In this document: in pieces, positions 22,201 through 28,283 of the stretch
Layout of the letters: every line of letters starts with the position of its first letter
How positions within the stretch are numbered: position 1 is the stretch's first letter
From: Providencia rustigianii DSM 4541
GTDB lineage: Bacteria > Pseudomonadota > Gammaproteobacteria > Enterobacterales > Enterobacteriaceae
Assembly (NCBI RefSeq): GCF_000156395.1
Contig: NZ_GG703817.1
Coordinates: forward strand, 953,395 to 1,017,394
Reading direction: 5' to 3'
DNA length: 64,000 nt
Program-made: the position numbers and the translations under genes
The notes under the pieces: generated by a model
The model's input: the letters and a program-made list of their open reading frames with translations, nothing else
Database searches by the model: none
What the model was told of the DNA's origin: nothing

Positions 22201-23534
22201 TTTAAACTCAGTTTAACCTTAACAAATTCACTATCGAAAAATAATTCTTTATATTTTAATTTATTCTCCCTATTTTCATCCAAATAAATATTTTTTCCTT
22301 CTTCAGTAAACAGTAACGTTTCTGTCATATGAAGATCATTAACATTAATATCTTTTAATGGTTTCTTTGTAGACTCTAAGAGATCAAATTGGGTAAAATT
22401 AATCAAGAAATCATTATCTTTCTTTTTAAAAAGATAGAATTTCGATTGCTGGCTAACATATTTATGAAGAAATTCACTAAAATCGTTTTTTTTATGATTT
22501 TTTATTATACCTATATTAGGATCGAAAAATAGATAATCCCATGACTTAGTATCCGTGTTATATTTTACAGATATTGCCATTGCGTGATTAGGACTTGAAA
22601 ATTCAAACAATAACTGTTCACGACTTGTTTTGATGTGGTTATTTATCTTATCAATAAATTTATTTACTGTTATTTCTGTTCTAGCACTTGTTCTATCAAG
22701 ATAGCTATGATAATAATCATTAATTTTAACTCCATTATTTGAATTAAATTTTTCTTGCTGATGATAATTATCCCATTGAATACTTTTAGATATCATTTCT
22801 CTGAAAAAATTTGCATCATCGAGAGTAAAGTCATTATTTTGTAAGTTATCTCTATTATTAAATTTTTTATAGAATGAAATAAACCAAGGATCTGATAATA
22901 ATTCAGCACCTTTTCCACTCTCAAAAAAAACAGAGTCTTTACTAAGTGCACTATAAAAATCATTAATTTTTATTCTTTGTAACTCGTACATATAATCGAC
23001 ATATTTCTTAGCGATCTGATTTTTTCGATAATAAATTTTATATGCTACTTTATTCTTATCTATTGATTTACTCATATAATTTATTAATGAATCCCCTTCA
23101 ATGGGATAATCAAAACCTTTACTTAATAAGTCTCCTTCAATTCCTGAATTAATTTCAATACCTTGAGTAAATATTACATCTCTCATTGATTCATTAAGTA
23201 ATAAAGAAGCATGTATTTTTAAGGCTTTATTTTTTACTTTACTAATGTGACTTTCATTTTCAGAATCACTATTAATTATTGACAGAAAATCATTCATTTT
23301 ATGAAAATATTTTTCATTTTGATCTATCGTACTGTAGGCTAAAAAAGCATAAGAAAATCCATAACAATAACCGCCTGAATTTGAATAATTTATACCATTT
23401 ACTGTTGTCATTTTATTTAAAATTTTCACATTGTTTTTTTTAAAAAAAAATTTTATCCATTTATTTCTATAATCATTAGAATAATCAATAAATTCTTTCT
23501 GAATAAATTTTACGGCGAGATGATTCTTTTTCAT
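13287..23534 (-). CDS. Giant multidomain RTX exotoxin: C58 protease, nucleotidyl cyclase, C80 protease, TcdB-like pore
   Basis: 3415-residue predicted secreted toxin; no single named homologue is recognised end to end. Visible in order: (1) residues about 50-360, YopT/C58-like protease with Cys57 (GGYCYGF), His317 (NHAMAI) and Asp338 (FFDPNIG). (2) 552-890, edema factor/CyaA/ExoY-type cyclase: Lys578 and Lys585 (KGLAIKGKSSDWG), Asp714 and Asp716 (TADYD), His802 and Asn808. (3) 1000-1160, TcdB-type C80 autoprotease: Asp1018, His1070 (VGHG), Cys1115 (MGCNL). (4) 1305-1450, decayed C80 copy. (5) 2010-2200, hydrophobic stretches matching the TcdA/TcdB pore region. (6) RTX blocks near 2585-2625, 2985-3075 and 3210-3290. 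There is no N-terminal signal peptide, as expected for a type I substrate. AAGGAT lies 5 bases before the ATG. The N-terminal third is very AT-rich. The likely exporter is the operon at 53087-58614. Domain calls are from motifs; activity and targets are inferred. Confidence 0.88.
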   Translation of the reverse strand: MKKNHLAVKFIQKEFIDYSNDYRNKWIKFFFKKNNVKILNKMTTVNGINYSNSGGYCYGFSYAFLAYSTIDQNEKYFHKMNDFLSIINSDSENESHISKVKNKALKIHASLLLNESMRDVIFTQGIEINSGIEGDLLSKGFDYPIEGDSLINYMSKSIDKNKVAYKIYYRKNQIAKKYVDYMYELQRIKINDFYSALSKDSVFFESGKGAELLSDPWFISFYKKFNNRDNLQNNDFTLDDANFFREMISKSIQWDNYHQQEKFNSNNGVKINDYYHSYLDRTSARTEITVNKFIDKINNHIKTSREQLLFEFSSPNHAMAISVKYNTDTKSWDYLFFDPNIGIIKNHKKNDFSEFLHKYVSQQSKFYLFKKKDNDFLINFTQFDLLESTKKPLKDINVNDLHMTETLLFTEEGKNIYLDENRENKLKYKELFFDSEFVKVKLSLKNNSKYIYTDILDITELTSTINANLDSLSTLSGDIVISQSGSKVYSVGKNFDVSTLNNVSRKENNIDLVSKDYDSVNLHLKPLTDTKPSIISGIPVSHQHSINQVANDENIIIGIRPVDLKSRNLIESGYYSSKGLAIKGKSSDWGPHAGFIPISQKFAKKSAREDVDKYNQYIQKSLNEGSAISVVLEISSERVNELLQHKAILPSRGMNELGYSEVISLLDGKEIVFYLKKSSHGEGDFWQLYHQEEGEIKPFYVIGDPKTGKSMTADYDLFSIIFPISELEHYAKVTEMPSWAEWKSGINYDELTVYQKALYENEAEYNKQEGRDNGITNSKIKEIKNKLNRRLGRTDGMELIHHGADDANPASVMHDNFPITFFLPEKLKGRNALTGASESISTYFQMNAQGAIIINNAEQLSNFQQLLINQGYRAPLNKIWNEGDNGQYFDPKRKISESFIEGRIEIARKKSLANELNDGFGYEGIRKSNRAYDNEMENILGKPISQLDEGFDDVYLDEIKQHNVFLLSGESSIATDSIDTWLDPMLKYRLAKELDAEISRTIKPTEYGYNVIIQLEGDNASTNAAANAFSKHPDDSMVIQFNLKTKQYKILHGDISRLDSGKVRWITVGHGSYLGSNQPTLYADVNARQFSDSIRYLQKKVLNNNQPSKLVLMGCNLGRGGINENFALRATAALSEHNLNMPITAYNRLLKNIYLGNKFVKADGSSNDSVGTKGYKFIYQFNVDTQQVRINKSSSTLYFINELRRGEITLSQLNNSLELDPLGAFRDLGTRQLDFDLIKKVAYNPKAYELFVSELKRYQGILPNSFHRDFSTRLNELGMKSIPIWKMVNSTNIQQIAAANVMPEDNSVSVVIRVVGSPKGRQVAEQIAAKNAKNTIIFQMDIDNKKWTIEYGESEIPSLIESQKPVKWTVIGDSEVIRKPTQNLLAGLVAVKQKYPVISPESIFFHSIGPQMLTTSAEHHQFAADLSAHLKQHGVNASVITQFTRETVVPTNNRPFINSDSSVLSQTNHQKVQSLLERIALKEIDVNRIQLTEHPYMETYFMDDTGEIDVNKIKIVVNDPLLNMEINRYLSYELTENKAHFDALFELPRAASLQGQAADLRIILQGLHHDPTMINHLSERSIAQLKVLYPSIYGVNRSEIIALVTNANAYTRLNDELLMLSSLHIDNIEESGLKNLTLAQVLQIYRDGQRQKHQQFRQLLNQQNNQPDGRQISLFHHGWIRNSGYSSTFDQNIGLILSIEHQLFGVDQARDLVELRAEFLQKQQQGTLSTTEAEALHQIQHYISEVENRYSKKGILSADQSILDTLSTSNTYYHNDNDSLLFIKGKNTTFTISQITKNGLKQYSLFDPNGLQVSVSLSDHYMAKKSFFQLIRDYFNEEIMLDDGKKIIRGQHAGLNKDEKGHFRADLEYVDIRDRKLFGDLASQRNIIAQQIETTSPANCWVTFYGEKIALARLQNLGVTVDGEAITLAHTKQIGWDANARINGNKLSLELAMLEGSQSDHALLKIIYRAKHDNNPIIDNEIDFTTSAVYKKQIKIIEAAPDINDTQRLPALVVDLNTTGKKLSLFQRIGSRAGQTMGGAGMTQALISISSLLNKLNNPDLTAEEYAELEKQLYISCGSAFFNYGDMILQPILLKIASNNSASSLTKSRIASGVVVVFNLVGMGIDAYQVYDNLSKLDSVTDPKQRQDLIVNASFSIASFVINGVTVVGVLVSSSTIPVVGLVVGGLLIVGGWIYNGRRAVENIKADIDISWDRELEEGIRGALGLDPTQRTQQEIIIKRYIDSFKHSDWDIDLHHFEQSLRHVGFDHHLSVIDKPTYQEIDRYYLVDNQGDYFGGTLGYVKTGLYTGEMRLTKRGAPSYTLQDANLLLNSYILTYDGKAGRKGQGSHGYVSPYKKELKETFELKRVGSESSDERYSFNPGYSNPLLAQFKNRHQIQDTDLKLPIEEQLGRSNPEQLSFFSKKTKFGPLGQTIFSGSYQRDSKHLVDDKRKISWYLNDRDSRGSSFNSATGNDLIIGFQNRKNAFLILSGEKYFAGGEHDDYFYLRDNSLASLRYRGNEPTKFLDGQQGNDTLIIDNLPDEYRAKVNLNENQISYQREDHQETIYVAHLNSIEHIVVRGNTNDEVQGDENHNILDGGLGIDTLYGHDGDDKLILTQGYANGGNGSDSYQIRRFVWAQNVDDLYYTRYKFNRQTKAIDRKNAVKSKYLKNEKHYNAMITIDETTDSSSIVSLNYSLKEIHDVYVEGNHLYIKIQLPAEKIDGYVFTNIHSQVTLELKNIYRSTSKGREARHHYHLRTHDGFILTSELSHLAIETPSVYRDKLFNIHYLQVNDQLHSSDNKTLLIDEAKGELIIDGKQIYVSPSWGTLLPMGAATNLTYRGNEKNNIVSHVKSGSQIKVSLGQDAYQISELDYEHGDIIFDFSEVHHQYTDQDKVILLLPVVNGYQLKMKGSRLILKDRFLQTQLAIRFNQVNEKTRNAVLIQDKHGHLFTINWNDEQGTITPLITVNEATGDNDKIIIPHGYISKQRVIDGLAGNDAIIDNSAMSHVLLGGDGDDTLRAEKGHNVLYGGVGDDFLTGGEGRDLLLSDQGTDVLMGGAGDDDYLIDGNKEGVTYIDDTQGNNQIFLLNFDAHFLIKTDDDGHTYHIYLSNSGHFVQIKQPKVENESSVVVHLLDGPPAAHKELFKNGLESLTQHFANKLTTAQRLGLADDWKPANELYIVQKDILKPINVTPRANILNLTTNTPRGQWFIEAQDGSDRISDQSKQGRIIKGGRGNDLLFVSGGENVIWGGQGNDIVQGGKGQDVLISTHGSDRLMGGIGNDLYIIDGNSEGNVAIEDYYGVNQVILINFKQDAEYEKVSEGLSKMTFKSEKGRTVSIMFKDSPMNVTSLLDVKHINNHAAFSTSEANNTFNLLVQLLVEQRIEHENSYDPSSASEYKQNCWGAIPHAQRFLNNVNSL
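13665..14582 (-). repeat. C-terminal RTX nonapeptide blocks, duplicated module
   Basis: Encodes toxin residues about 2985-3290. Two RTX blocks of the GGxGxDxxx type (for example LLGGDGDDTL, YGGVGDDFL, WGGQGNDIV, MGGIGNDLY). Each block ends in the same unit: L-MGG-G-D-Y-IDGN-EG followed by a NQ-LNF strand (about 3050-3087 and 3270-3307), so the region arose by module duplication. A third, smaller block lies at residues 2585-2625 (15660-15782). These bind calcium after secretion and mark type I export substrates. Confidence 0.85.
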
Positions 23535-23643
23535 AAATATCCTTATTAAAATGAAAATAATGATTCATTACATGATTTGATTACAATTAAAATTTAAATC
23601 ATATTTAAAATATCAAACGTATCAAATTTTGTCAGATAAATAG

Positions 23644-23672
23644 TATAAAATTAAGACGGACTTTAGCGTCAA
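23644..23672 (-). promoter_or_regulatory. Candidate toxin promoter
   Basis: On the minus strand TTGACG (23667-23672) stands 19 bases before TATACT, or 17 bases before the weaker TTTATA (23644-23649), about 110 bases upstream of the toxin ATG. The region to the start codon is strongly AT-rich. The boxes are plausible but the spacing or the -10 is imperfect. Confidence 0.4.
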
Positions 23673-23698
23673 TTCTGATTAGTTTTTTTGATAACTAT

Positions 23699-23722
23699 AA
23701 AAAAAACCCTAGTTGGGGTTTT
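23699..23722 (-). terminator. ycbL terminator
   Basis: AAAACCC / GGGTTTT stem followed by a U-run on the minus strand, 34 bases after the ycbL stop. It insulates the toxin gene from the upstream mepK-ycbL unit, so the toxin needs its own promoter. Confidence 0.75.
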
Positions 23723-23755
23723 AATTGAAATAAAATGTCAACATCGATGGGATAA

Positions 23756-24403
23756 TCACCAAACTGGCAATTCATCCTGCAAGAAAGGATTACTAATGCG
23801 TTCATGCCCTAATGTAGACATGGGACCATGACCCGGAATGAATTGATATTCGTCGCCGAGTGGCAATAGTTTATTTTTGATGGAGGAAATTAAATCCTGA
23901 TGGTTTCCACGCGGAAAATCACTACGACCAACCCCACCTTTGAAGAGCACATCCCCCATAGAGATCAATTTATCCCCATGGTTCACAAAGACAATGTGAC
24001 CAGGCGTATGGCCAGGGCAATGGAGAACATCAAATTTAATGTTGCCACAAGAAACACTATCCCCTTCTTCCAACCAATGGTCGGGCGTGAAGTCTGGGCA
24101 GTCTCCAATATTAAACATCGCATTTTGCTGAGCAAGATTTTCAATCCAGAAAGCATCTTCTTTTTGTGGACCATAAATAGGCACACCGAAATGCTTCGCG
24201 AGAGGTGCTGAGGCACCAATATGGTCAGAATGACCATGGGTAAGTAGAATTTTAGTTAACGTTAATCCGAGGGATTCAATCGCGTTAATGAGCTTTTCAG
24301 TTTCACCGCCGGGATCAACGATAACCGCTTCCATTGAATTGTCATCCCAAATAATATGGCAGTTTTGCATAAATGGCGTTACTGGGATAATAGTGTATTT
24401 CAT
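23756..24403 (-). CDS. ycbL: Glyoxalase II-like metallohydrolase YcbL
   Basis: Metallo-beta-lactamase-fold hydrolase of the type II glyoxalase group (215 residues, as E. coli YcbL). The metal-binding THGHSDHIG motif is at about residues 54-62, further ligands are the His in HCPGHTPGH and the Asp in GDVLF, and PGHGP supplies the last His. Thiolester hydrolysis of lactoylglutathione-type substrates is known for the family; the physiological role is unsettled. It follows mepK by 39 bp on the same strand. In E. coli this gene adjoins aspC; here the toxin gene separates them. Confidence 0.92.
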   Translation of the reverse strand: MKYTIIPVTPFMQNCHIIWDDNSMEAVIVDPGGETEKLINAIESLGLTLTKILLTHGHSDHIGASAPLAKHFGVPIYGPQKEDAFWIENLAQQNAMFNIGDCPDFTPDHWLEEGDSVSCGNIKFDVLHCPGHTPGHIVFVNHGDKLISMGDVLFKGGVGRSDFPRGNHQDLISSIKNKLLPLGDEYQFIPGHGPMSTLGHERISNPFLQDELPVW

Positions 24404-24442
24404 CGAACAATTACTCCGTAATCTGTGTCACCTATACACAGA

Positions 24443-24991
24443 TTACCATGTTCTGACTGGTCCTGTATCAATATGAATAAAATTGCTCTTCGGATAATAA
24501 CCGACACCGCCTGCACTCATTTTTAGCGCAGCCTTACGTACATTACTGAGTTGTAAACCTTCGATATGGAAATCCATCGCTTGACCACGAGTATGGTAGC
24601 TTTGTTTTGCCACACCAGAACTCTTACGGCGAAGTTCATTATTGGTTTCTAATGAGCGATAACCTGAAATCAATTGAACAGGTTTATTGATGCCCATCAT
24701 CATCTGTAATATATAGATTTGGTCAAACAATTTAGGATCGATGGTTTTTACTTTATCGCTACGATGATCACGGAAAAGGTGATTCAAGCGAGCCAGCTCC
24801 GATTTGTTATAACGGCGACCATCAAAAAATTCAGTCTTTAAAAATTCTCCAGTATGAATATTCTGGAAACGTAAAATTCTTGGTCGTGGGGTACTCATTG
24901 CAGCAAGTACATGATTTGGTAATAGGCTTAAGCCGATAGCAGCAGCACCAATTCCCAACCATTTTCTGCGGTTTTGGTCAATCATATCCAT
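24443..24991 (-). CDS. mepK: Murein DD-endopeptidase MepK (YcbK)
   Basis: Periplasmic M15-type zinc peptidase that cleaves peptidoglycan cross-links; in E. coli MepK cuts 3-3 cross-links, the product of L,D-transpeptidases such as the neighbouring LdtD. 182 residues. The N-terminus has a Tat signal (NRRKWLGIGAAAIGLSLL). Zinc ligands are visible in SYHTRGQAMDFHIEG and FIHIDTG. The chosen start matches the family start (MD..D.NRRK). Maker (ldtD) and breaker (mepK) of 3-3 links are on the same strand, 316 bp apart. Confidence 0.93.
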   Translation of the reverse strand: MDMIDQNRRKWLGIGAAAIGLSLLPNHVLAAMSTPRPRILRFQNIHTGEFLKTEFFDGRRYNKSELARLNHLFRDHRSDKVKTIDPKLFDQIYILQMMMGINKPVQLISGYRSLETNNELRRKSSGVAKQSYHTRGQAMDFHIEGLQLSNVRKAALKMSAGGVGYYPKSNFIHIDTGPVRTW

Positions 24992-25307
24992 AGGTGATAA
25001 CTCAGGTGTTAATCAATTCGACAAAAATACATTTCAACCTGATCAGTCTAGCAAATGATATTTGGCTTAAACGTATAATTATGTAAAGAATTGCGTAAAT
25101 TAAGGAAAATTCATCACATTTATGCAAAAAGGTGAGTGAAATCACTTAAATCAATCTCAATGAGAATAATACAACAATTCGATTACATATATATAAAAGC
25201 ACAAATTATTCATTTGAAAAATATAATTTATAAGAATTATTTGGAATACTTGTGAAATACAATCTTTATGAGTTCAGGGAACCGAAGTTCCCTGACGAAT
25301 TAAATCA
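24992..25307 (-). other. mepK-ldtD intergenic region with hairpin
   Basis: 316 bp without a gene. Close behind the ldtD stop is a perfect 9-bp stem with CGAA loop (TCAGGGAAC at 25274-25282, GTTCCCTGA at 25287-25295). On the minus strand it is followed by ACTCATAAAG and not a U-run, so it is a 3'-end hairpin rather than a clear intrinsic terminator. The rest is AT-rich and should hold the mepK promoter; no boxes stand out. Confidence 0.5.
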
Positions 25308-27035
25308 TTAACGTAAAATAGTCTTGATTGCTGGAAGATACTTATCTACATTATCAATGCTACCATCGTATTGATAAATATCTGCACGATATTGCGGCTG
25401 CTGATCCTTATCTACCCATGCGGTTTGGTAATAGAGGTAGACTGGGATTCTGTCAGGAATATTCACATAACGTGTTGAACCGTCTTTTAATGCACCATCA
25501 ATTCGCGTTTGAGCCCAACCTGCATCCCCTAACAAAATAGTGGCTAATTCGCTCGCTTTATTTACACGAACACATCCAGAACTGATTGCTCTAGCATTCT
25601 TGTTAAACAAGCTGTGGTTAGGCGTGTCATGCAAATAGATAGCATCCGAACTCGGCATGTTAAATTTATAACGCCCTAAAGAGTTCGTTGGCCCTGGTGC
25701 TTGTCTAATTCGATATGGGAAGTTAGCTGGACTCATATTCTCCCAATCGATGGAATAAGGATCCACTTCATAGGCATCCTGCCCCCATCCAGAATAAACT
25801 GTATACCCCTTGCGGCTAAAATAACTCGGATCGACCTTACCTTTTGGCGCGATATCTTTACGCGCTAAACTTGTTGGGACACTCCAAGGTGGGTTAATCA
25901 CCACATTATTCAGTGCACTGCTCATTATAGGCGTTTTACGATCAGCTCGACCTACAATCACTTTAGAATCTAAAATGATTTCATTATTAAGATAAAAATC
26001 TAACGTATAAGCGGGAATATTAACCAAAATACCCGTTCCACTACTTTCAGGAACAATCCGTAATCGTTGAATATTTAATGCCATTAGTCCCGCTTTTTGT
26101 TTAGGCTGCATATTCAGCCAAACCCGCGTTCCACGCCCTATAACGCCATCAGCTTCTAAACCATATTGAAGCTGGAATTTTTTTACTGCTTCCACTAACT
26201 CGTCGTTATAAACACGAGCATTAGCTGTCACTTTCGCTATTTCTTCTGGTGGTGCAGATGCATCAATGGCTTCACCGATAACGGAAGCATCAAGTAGCCC
26301 ATCACGCACTAAGATTTCACGCAATGTGATAACATCATCACTTGCCTGCCCCGGTTTTAGGGCTTTCGTGCTCGTGATTTCTAGTGTGTCTTCAGGCAAT
26401 GTAAGCTGCTTCAGCATTTCTTTACGCATTGGCTGATACATTGTATGTTTCGGAGCTTGCGCTTTAACCCACTCAGCTAATCGATGTTCAGATATTGCAT
26501 CGAGCCAAGGTTTCATTTGAGATGTTGTCGGTGCAATGATCTTATAAGGGCGGCTGGTATATAGCCAATACTGACCATTAGTATCAATAGCCGCCAGATA
26601 CTGTAAATAACCCAGCATAGCGTCAGACAAAATTGCATCACGCCCCAGCTCACTCAATTGACTATTTTCTAATAACAGCAACCATTCACTAAACTGCGGC
26701 TGAAACCCCGCGAGAGCGAGTTCTGCTAATTGTTGTTGGAATTGACTAATTGCCGTTTCATCTTGCCACAGCAATTTCATCTGATTATCGGCATACACCC
26801 TGGCCAGTTGTTCAGAAAATACCAACTTGGTGTCAGCAGGTAATGATTCAGTGATTTTTGCCAAGCTGTCTTTTGGCATTACCGTTTTTACCTCATCTGC
26901 AATAACTGCTTGAGGTTGTTGAATTTCAATATTGCTTTGCTGCGCATTTTCTTGTTCAGAAAAAGCAGGAAATTGTAGTGCCATCAGCCCACATATTACT
27001 GAGACCTGCAGAGCTTTCACTCTTCTCTTTGCCAT
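25308..27035 (-). CDS. ldtD: L,D-transpeptidase LdtD (YcbB)
   Basis: Periplasmic enzyme that forms 3-3 peptidoglycan cross-links and can bypass penicillin-binding proteins when beta-lactams are present. 575 residues (E. coli 615). Signal peptide at the N-terminus, a large scaffold domain, a peptidoglycan-binding domain near residues 270-305 (AVKKFQLQYGLEADGVIG), then the YkuD catalytic domain with YLHDTPNHSLF and SSGCVRV, catalytic Cys488. The start follows a short AT-rich region containing no other supportable gene. Confidence 0.95.
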   Translation of the reverse strand: MAKRRVKALQVSVICGLMALQFPAFSEQENAQQSNIEIQQPQAVIADEVKTVMPKDSLAKITESLPADTKLVFSEQLARVYADNQMKLLWQDETAISQFQQQLAELALAGFQPQFSEWLLLLENSQLSELGRDAILSDAMLGYLQYLAAIDTNGQYWLYTSRPYKIIAPTTSQMKPWLDAISEHRLAEWVKAQAPKHTMYQPMRKEMLKQLTLPEDTLEITSTKALKPGQASDDVITLREILVRDGLLDASVIGEAIDASAPPEEIAKVTANARVYNDELVEAVKKFQLQYGLEADGVIGRGTRVWLNMQPKQKAGLMALNIQRLRIVPESSGTGILVNIPAYTLDFYLNNEIILDSKVIVGRADRKTPIMSSALNNVVINPPWSVPTSLARKDIAPKGKVDPSYFSRKGYTVYSGWGQDAYEVDPYSIDWENMSPANFPYRIRQAPGPTNSLGRYKFNMPSSDAIYLHDTPNHSLFNKNARAISSGCVRVNKASELATILLGDAGWAQTRIDGALKDGSTRYVNIPDRIPVYLYYQTAWVDKDQQPQYRADIYQYDGSIDNVDKYLPAIKTILR

Positions 27036-27387
27036 ACATCCACCTTAAGTTACTACAGGAATAACATTATTTTTTATTATAGTGACTATTTGATTATATT
27101 TAATTTTGACGAGAATGTTATAGGAATAGACTAATTTTGTCTTTATCGGGAGTGAAGAGCGATTGATTCCGAAATATTCATAAACCGAGGTGAGAAATAG
27201 AATTATTCTTATTTCCGGTGAGTTACGTAATAACAAACCGATTAAATCATGACAATTGAAAATTTAACGAAATAAACAATGTTAAATAAGTTAAATTTAA
27301 CGAATTAGTGACCATTAAATTGATTAATGGATAAGTTAAAATAATTAAAGGTGAACATGCACCTTTAACTATTAAAAATTCAAAATA
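27036..27387 (-). other. aphA-ldtD intergenic region with aphA terminator
   Basis: 352 bp without a gene. At 27345-27368 there is a perfect 9-bp stem (TTAAAGGTG / CACCTTTAA, 6-base loop) followed on the minus strand by TTATTTT, 19 bases after the aphA stop: a good terminator. The remainder is AT-rich and presumably carries the ldtD promoter; nothing else was recognised. Confidence 0.7.
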
Positions 27388-28101
27388 TTAATATTCTGAG
27401 TTGATCACAACTTCCTCACCAAAACGACCTGCTTTTGGTAATGGTTGATAAGAGGAGTTGGCCGCTCGAAGAATTCGGATACCGCGAATATTGAGCTCAT
27501 TAGCTGCAGCAATGTCCGCATCTGCATCACCATAATAGATAGTTAGTTTATGATCACGCATCCAGCTTACTTTATTATTTTTACCTGGCTCATCCCCTGC
27601 AAAAATAACTGAATTCATTTTATCAGCAGGAATATGTAACCCTTCTTGTACATATTTGGTCACTGTTTCAGTTTTAGTCTGAGTACGACCGGTAATGAAA
27701 TAAACTGCATCGCCACGCTCTAAGTGCATCTTGACTAAATCAACACCTACTTGTTTTGGCATGCTGAATTTATCCCACTCGTTATTCATTTTTTCCCAAA
27801 ACTGAGGATTTTTCAGATAGCTAAAATCATTTGGTGAAAATTCAATTTTACCTCTGTAAAAACCTGGGCTAGAGAATAAAACCGTATCATCAATATCAAA
27901 ACCGACTGCCATAGGTGCCTTACCCTCTAAGCTTTTTTTAATTTGCTCAATAGACACCCAATGCACTGGCTGTTGCGCGGCTAATTCAGCAACAGTCACC
28001 CCTGTACTGACTGTTTCTGGCATTGGTAGCTTAGCTTGAGAAGTTGCTGTAAAGCTCAGCGCCAATGCAATTGCGCTTAATGTCAGTGTTATTTTCTTCA
28101 T
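27388..28101 (-). CDS. aphA: Class B acid phosphatase AphA
   Basis: Periplasmic non-specific phosphatase/phosphotransferase of the HAD (DDDD) superfamily, Mg-dependent in E. coli. 237 residues with a signal peptide ending near SQA (residue 23). The nucleophile motif FDIDDTV places Asp69 and Asp71; [13 protein letters not shown] is motif 2 and YYGDADADI the C-terminal acidic motif. In E. coli aphA is far from mukB, so its place between ldtD and mukB is specific to this lineage. It has its own terminator downstream. Confidence 0.94.
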   Translation of the reverse strand: MKKITLTLSAIALALSFTATSQAKLPMPETVSTGVTVAELAAQQPVHWVSIEQIKKSLEGKAPMAVGFDIDDTVLFSSPGFYRGKIEFSPNDFSYLKNPQFWEKMNNEWDKFSMPKQVGVDLVKMHLERGDAVYFITGRTQTKTETVTKYVQEGLHIPADKMNSVIFAGDEPGKNNKVSWMRDHKLTIYYGDADADIAAANELNIRGIRILRAANSSYQPLPKAGRFGEEVVINSEY

Positions 28102-28229
28102 AGTTGATCCTTATAATAATGTATTTTCGTGATTAACTACTCACGGAGTGTAATCATAGAGTTTTTCATTACATAAAAATGAGATTTGAATCTCATTGCA
28201 GGTCATCAACTATTGATGATACAAAAACA

Positions 28230-28261
28230 AAAAACCGACACAGTTTCCCATGTCGGTTTTT
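28230..28261. terminator. mukB terminator, possibly bidirectional
   Basis: AAAAACCGACA / TGTCGGTTTTT stem (11 bp, 10-base loop) with T-rich tails on both strands, 23 bases after the mukB stop. Confidence 0.85.
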
Positions 28262-28283
28262 GTTATTTAAAGTATAAAGGGCG

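Noticed and set aside
13287-23534. Calling the giant gene a classical MARTX toxin (rtxA)
   Set aside because: The long glycine-rich A/B/C repeat arms of MARTX toxins are not seen; the pore and C80 parts look closer to TcdB. Only the RTX tail and the exporter type are MARTX-like.
27045-27236. 63-residue minus-strand frame upstream of ldtD
   Set aside because: No RBS, AT-rich random composition, sits in the ldtD promoter region.
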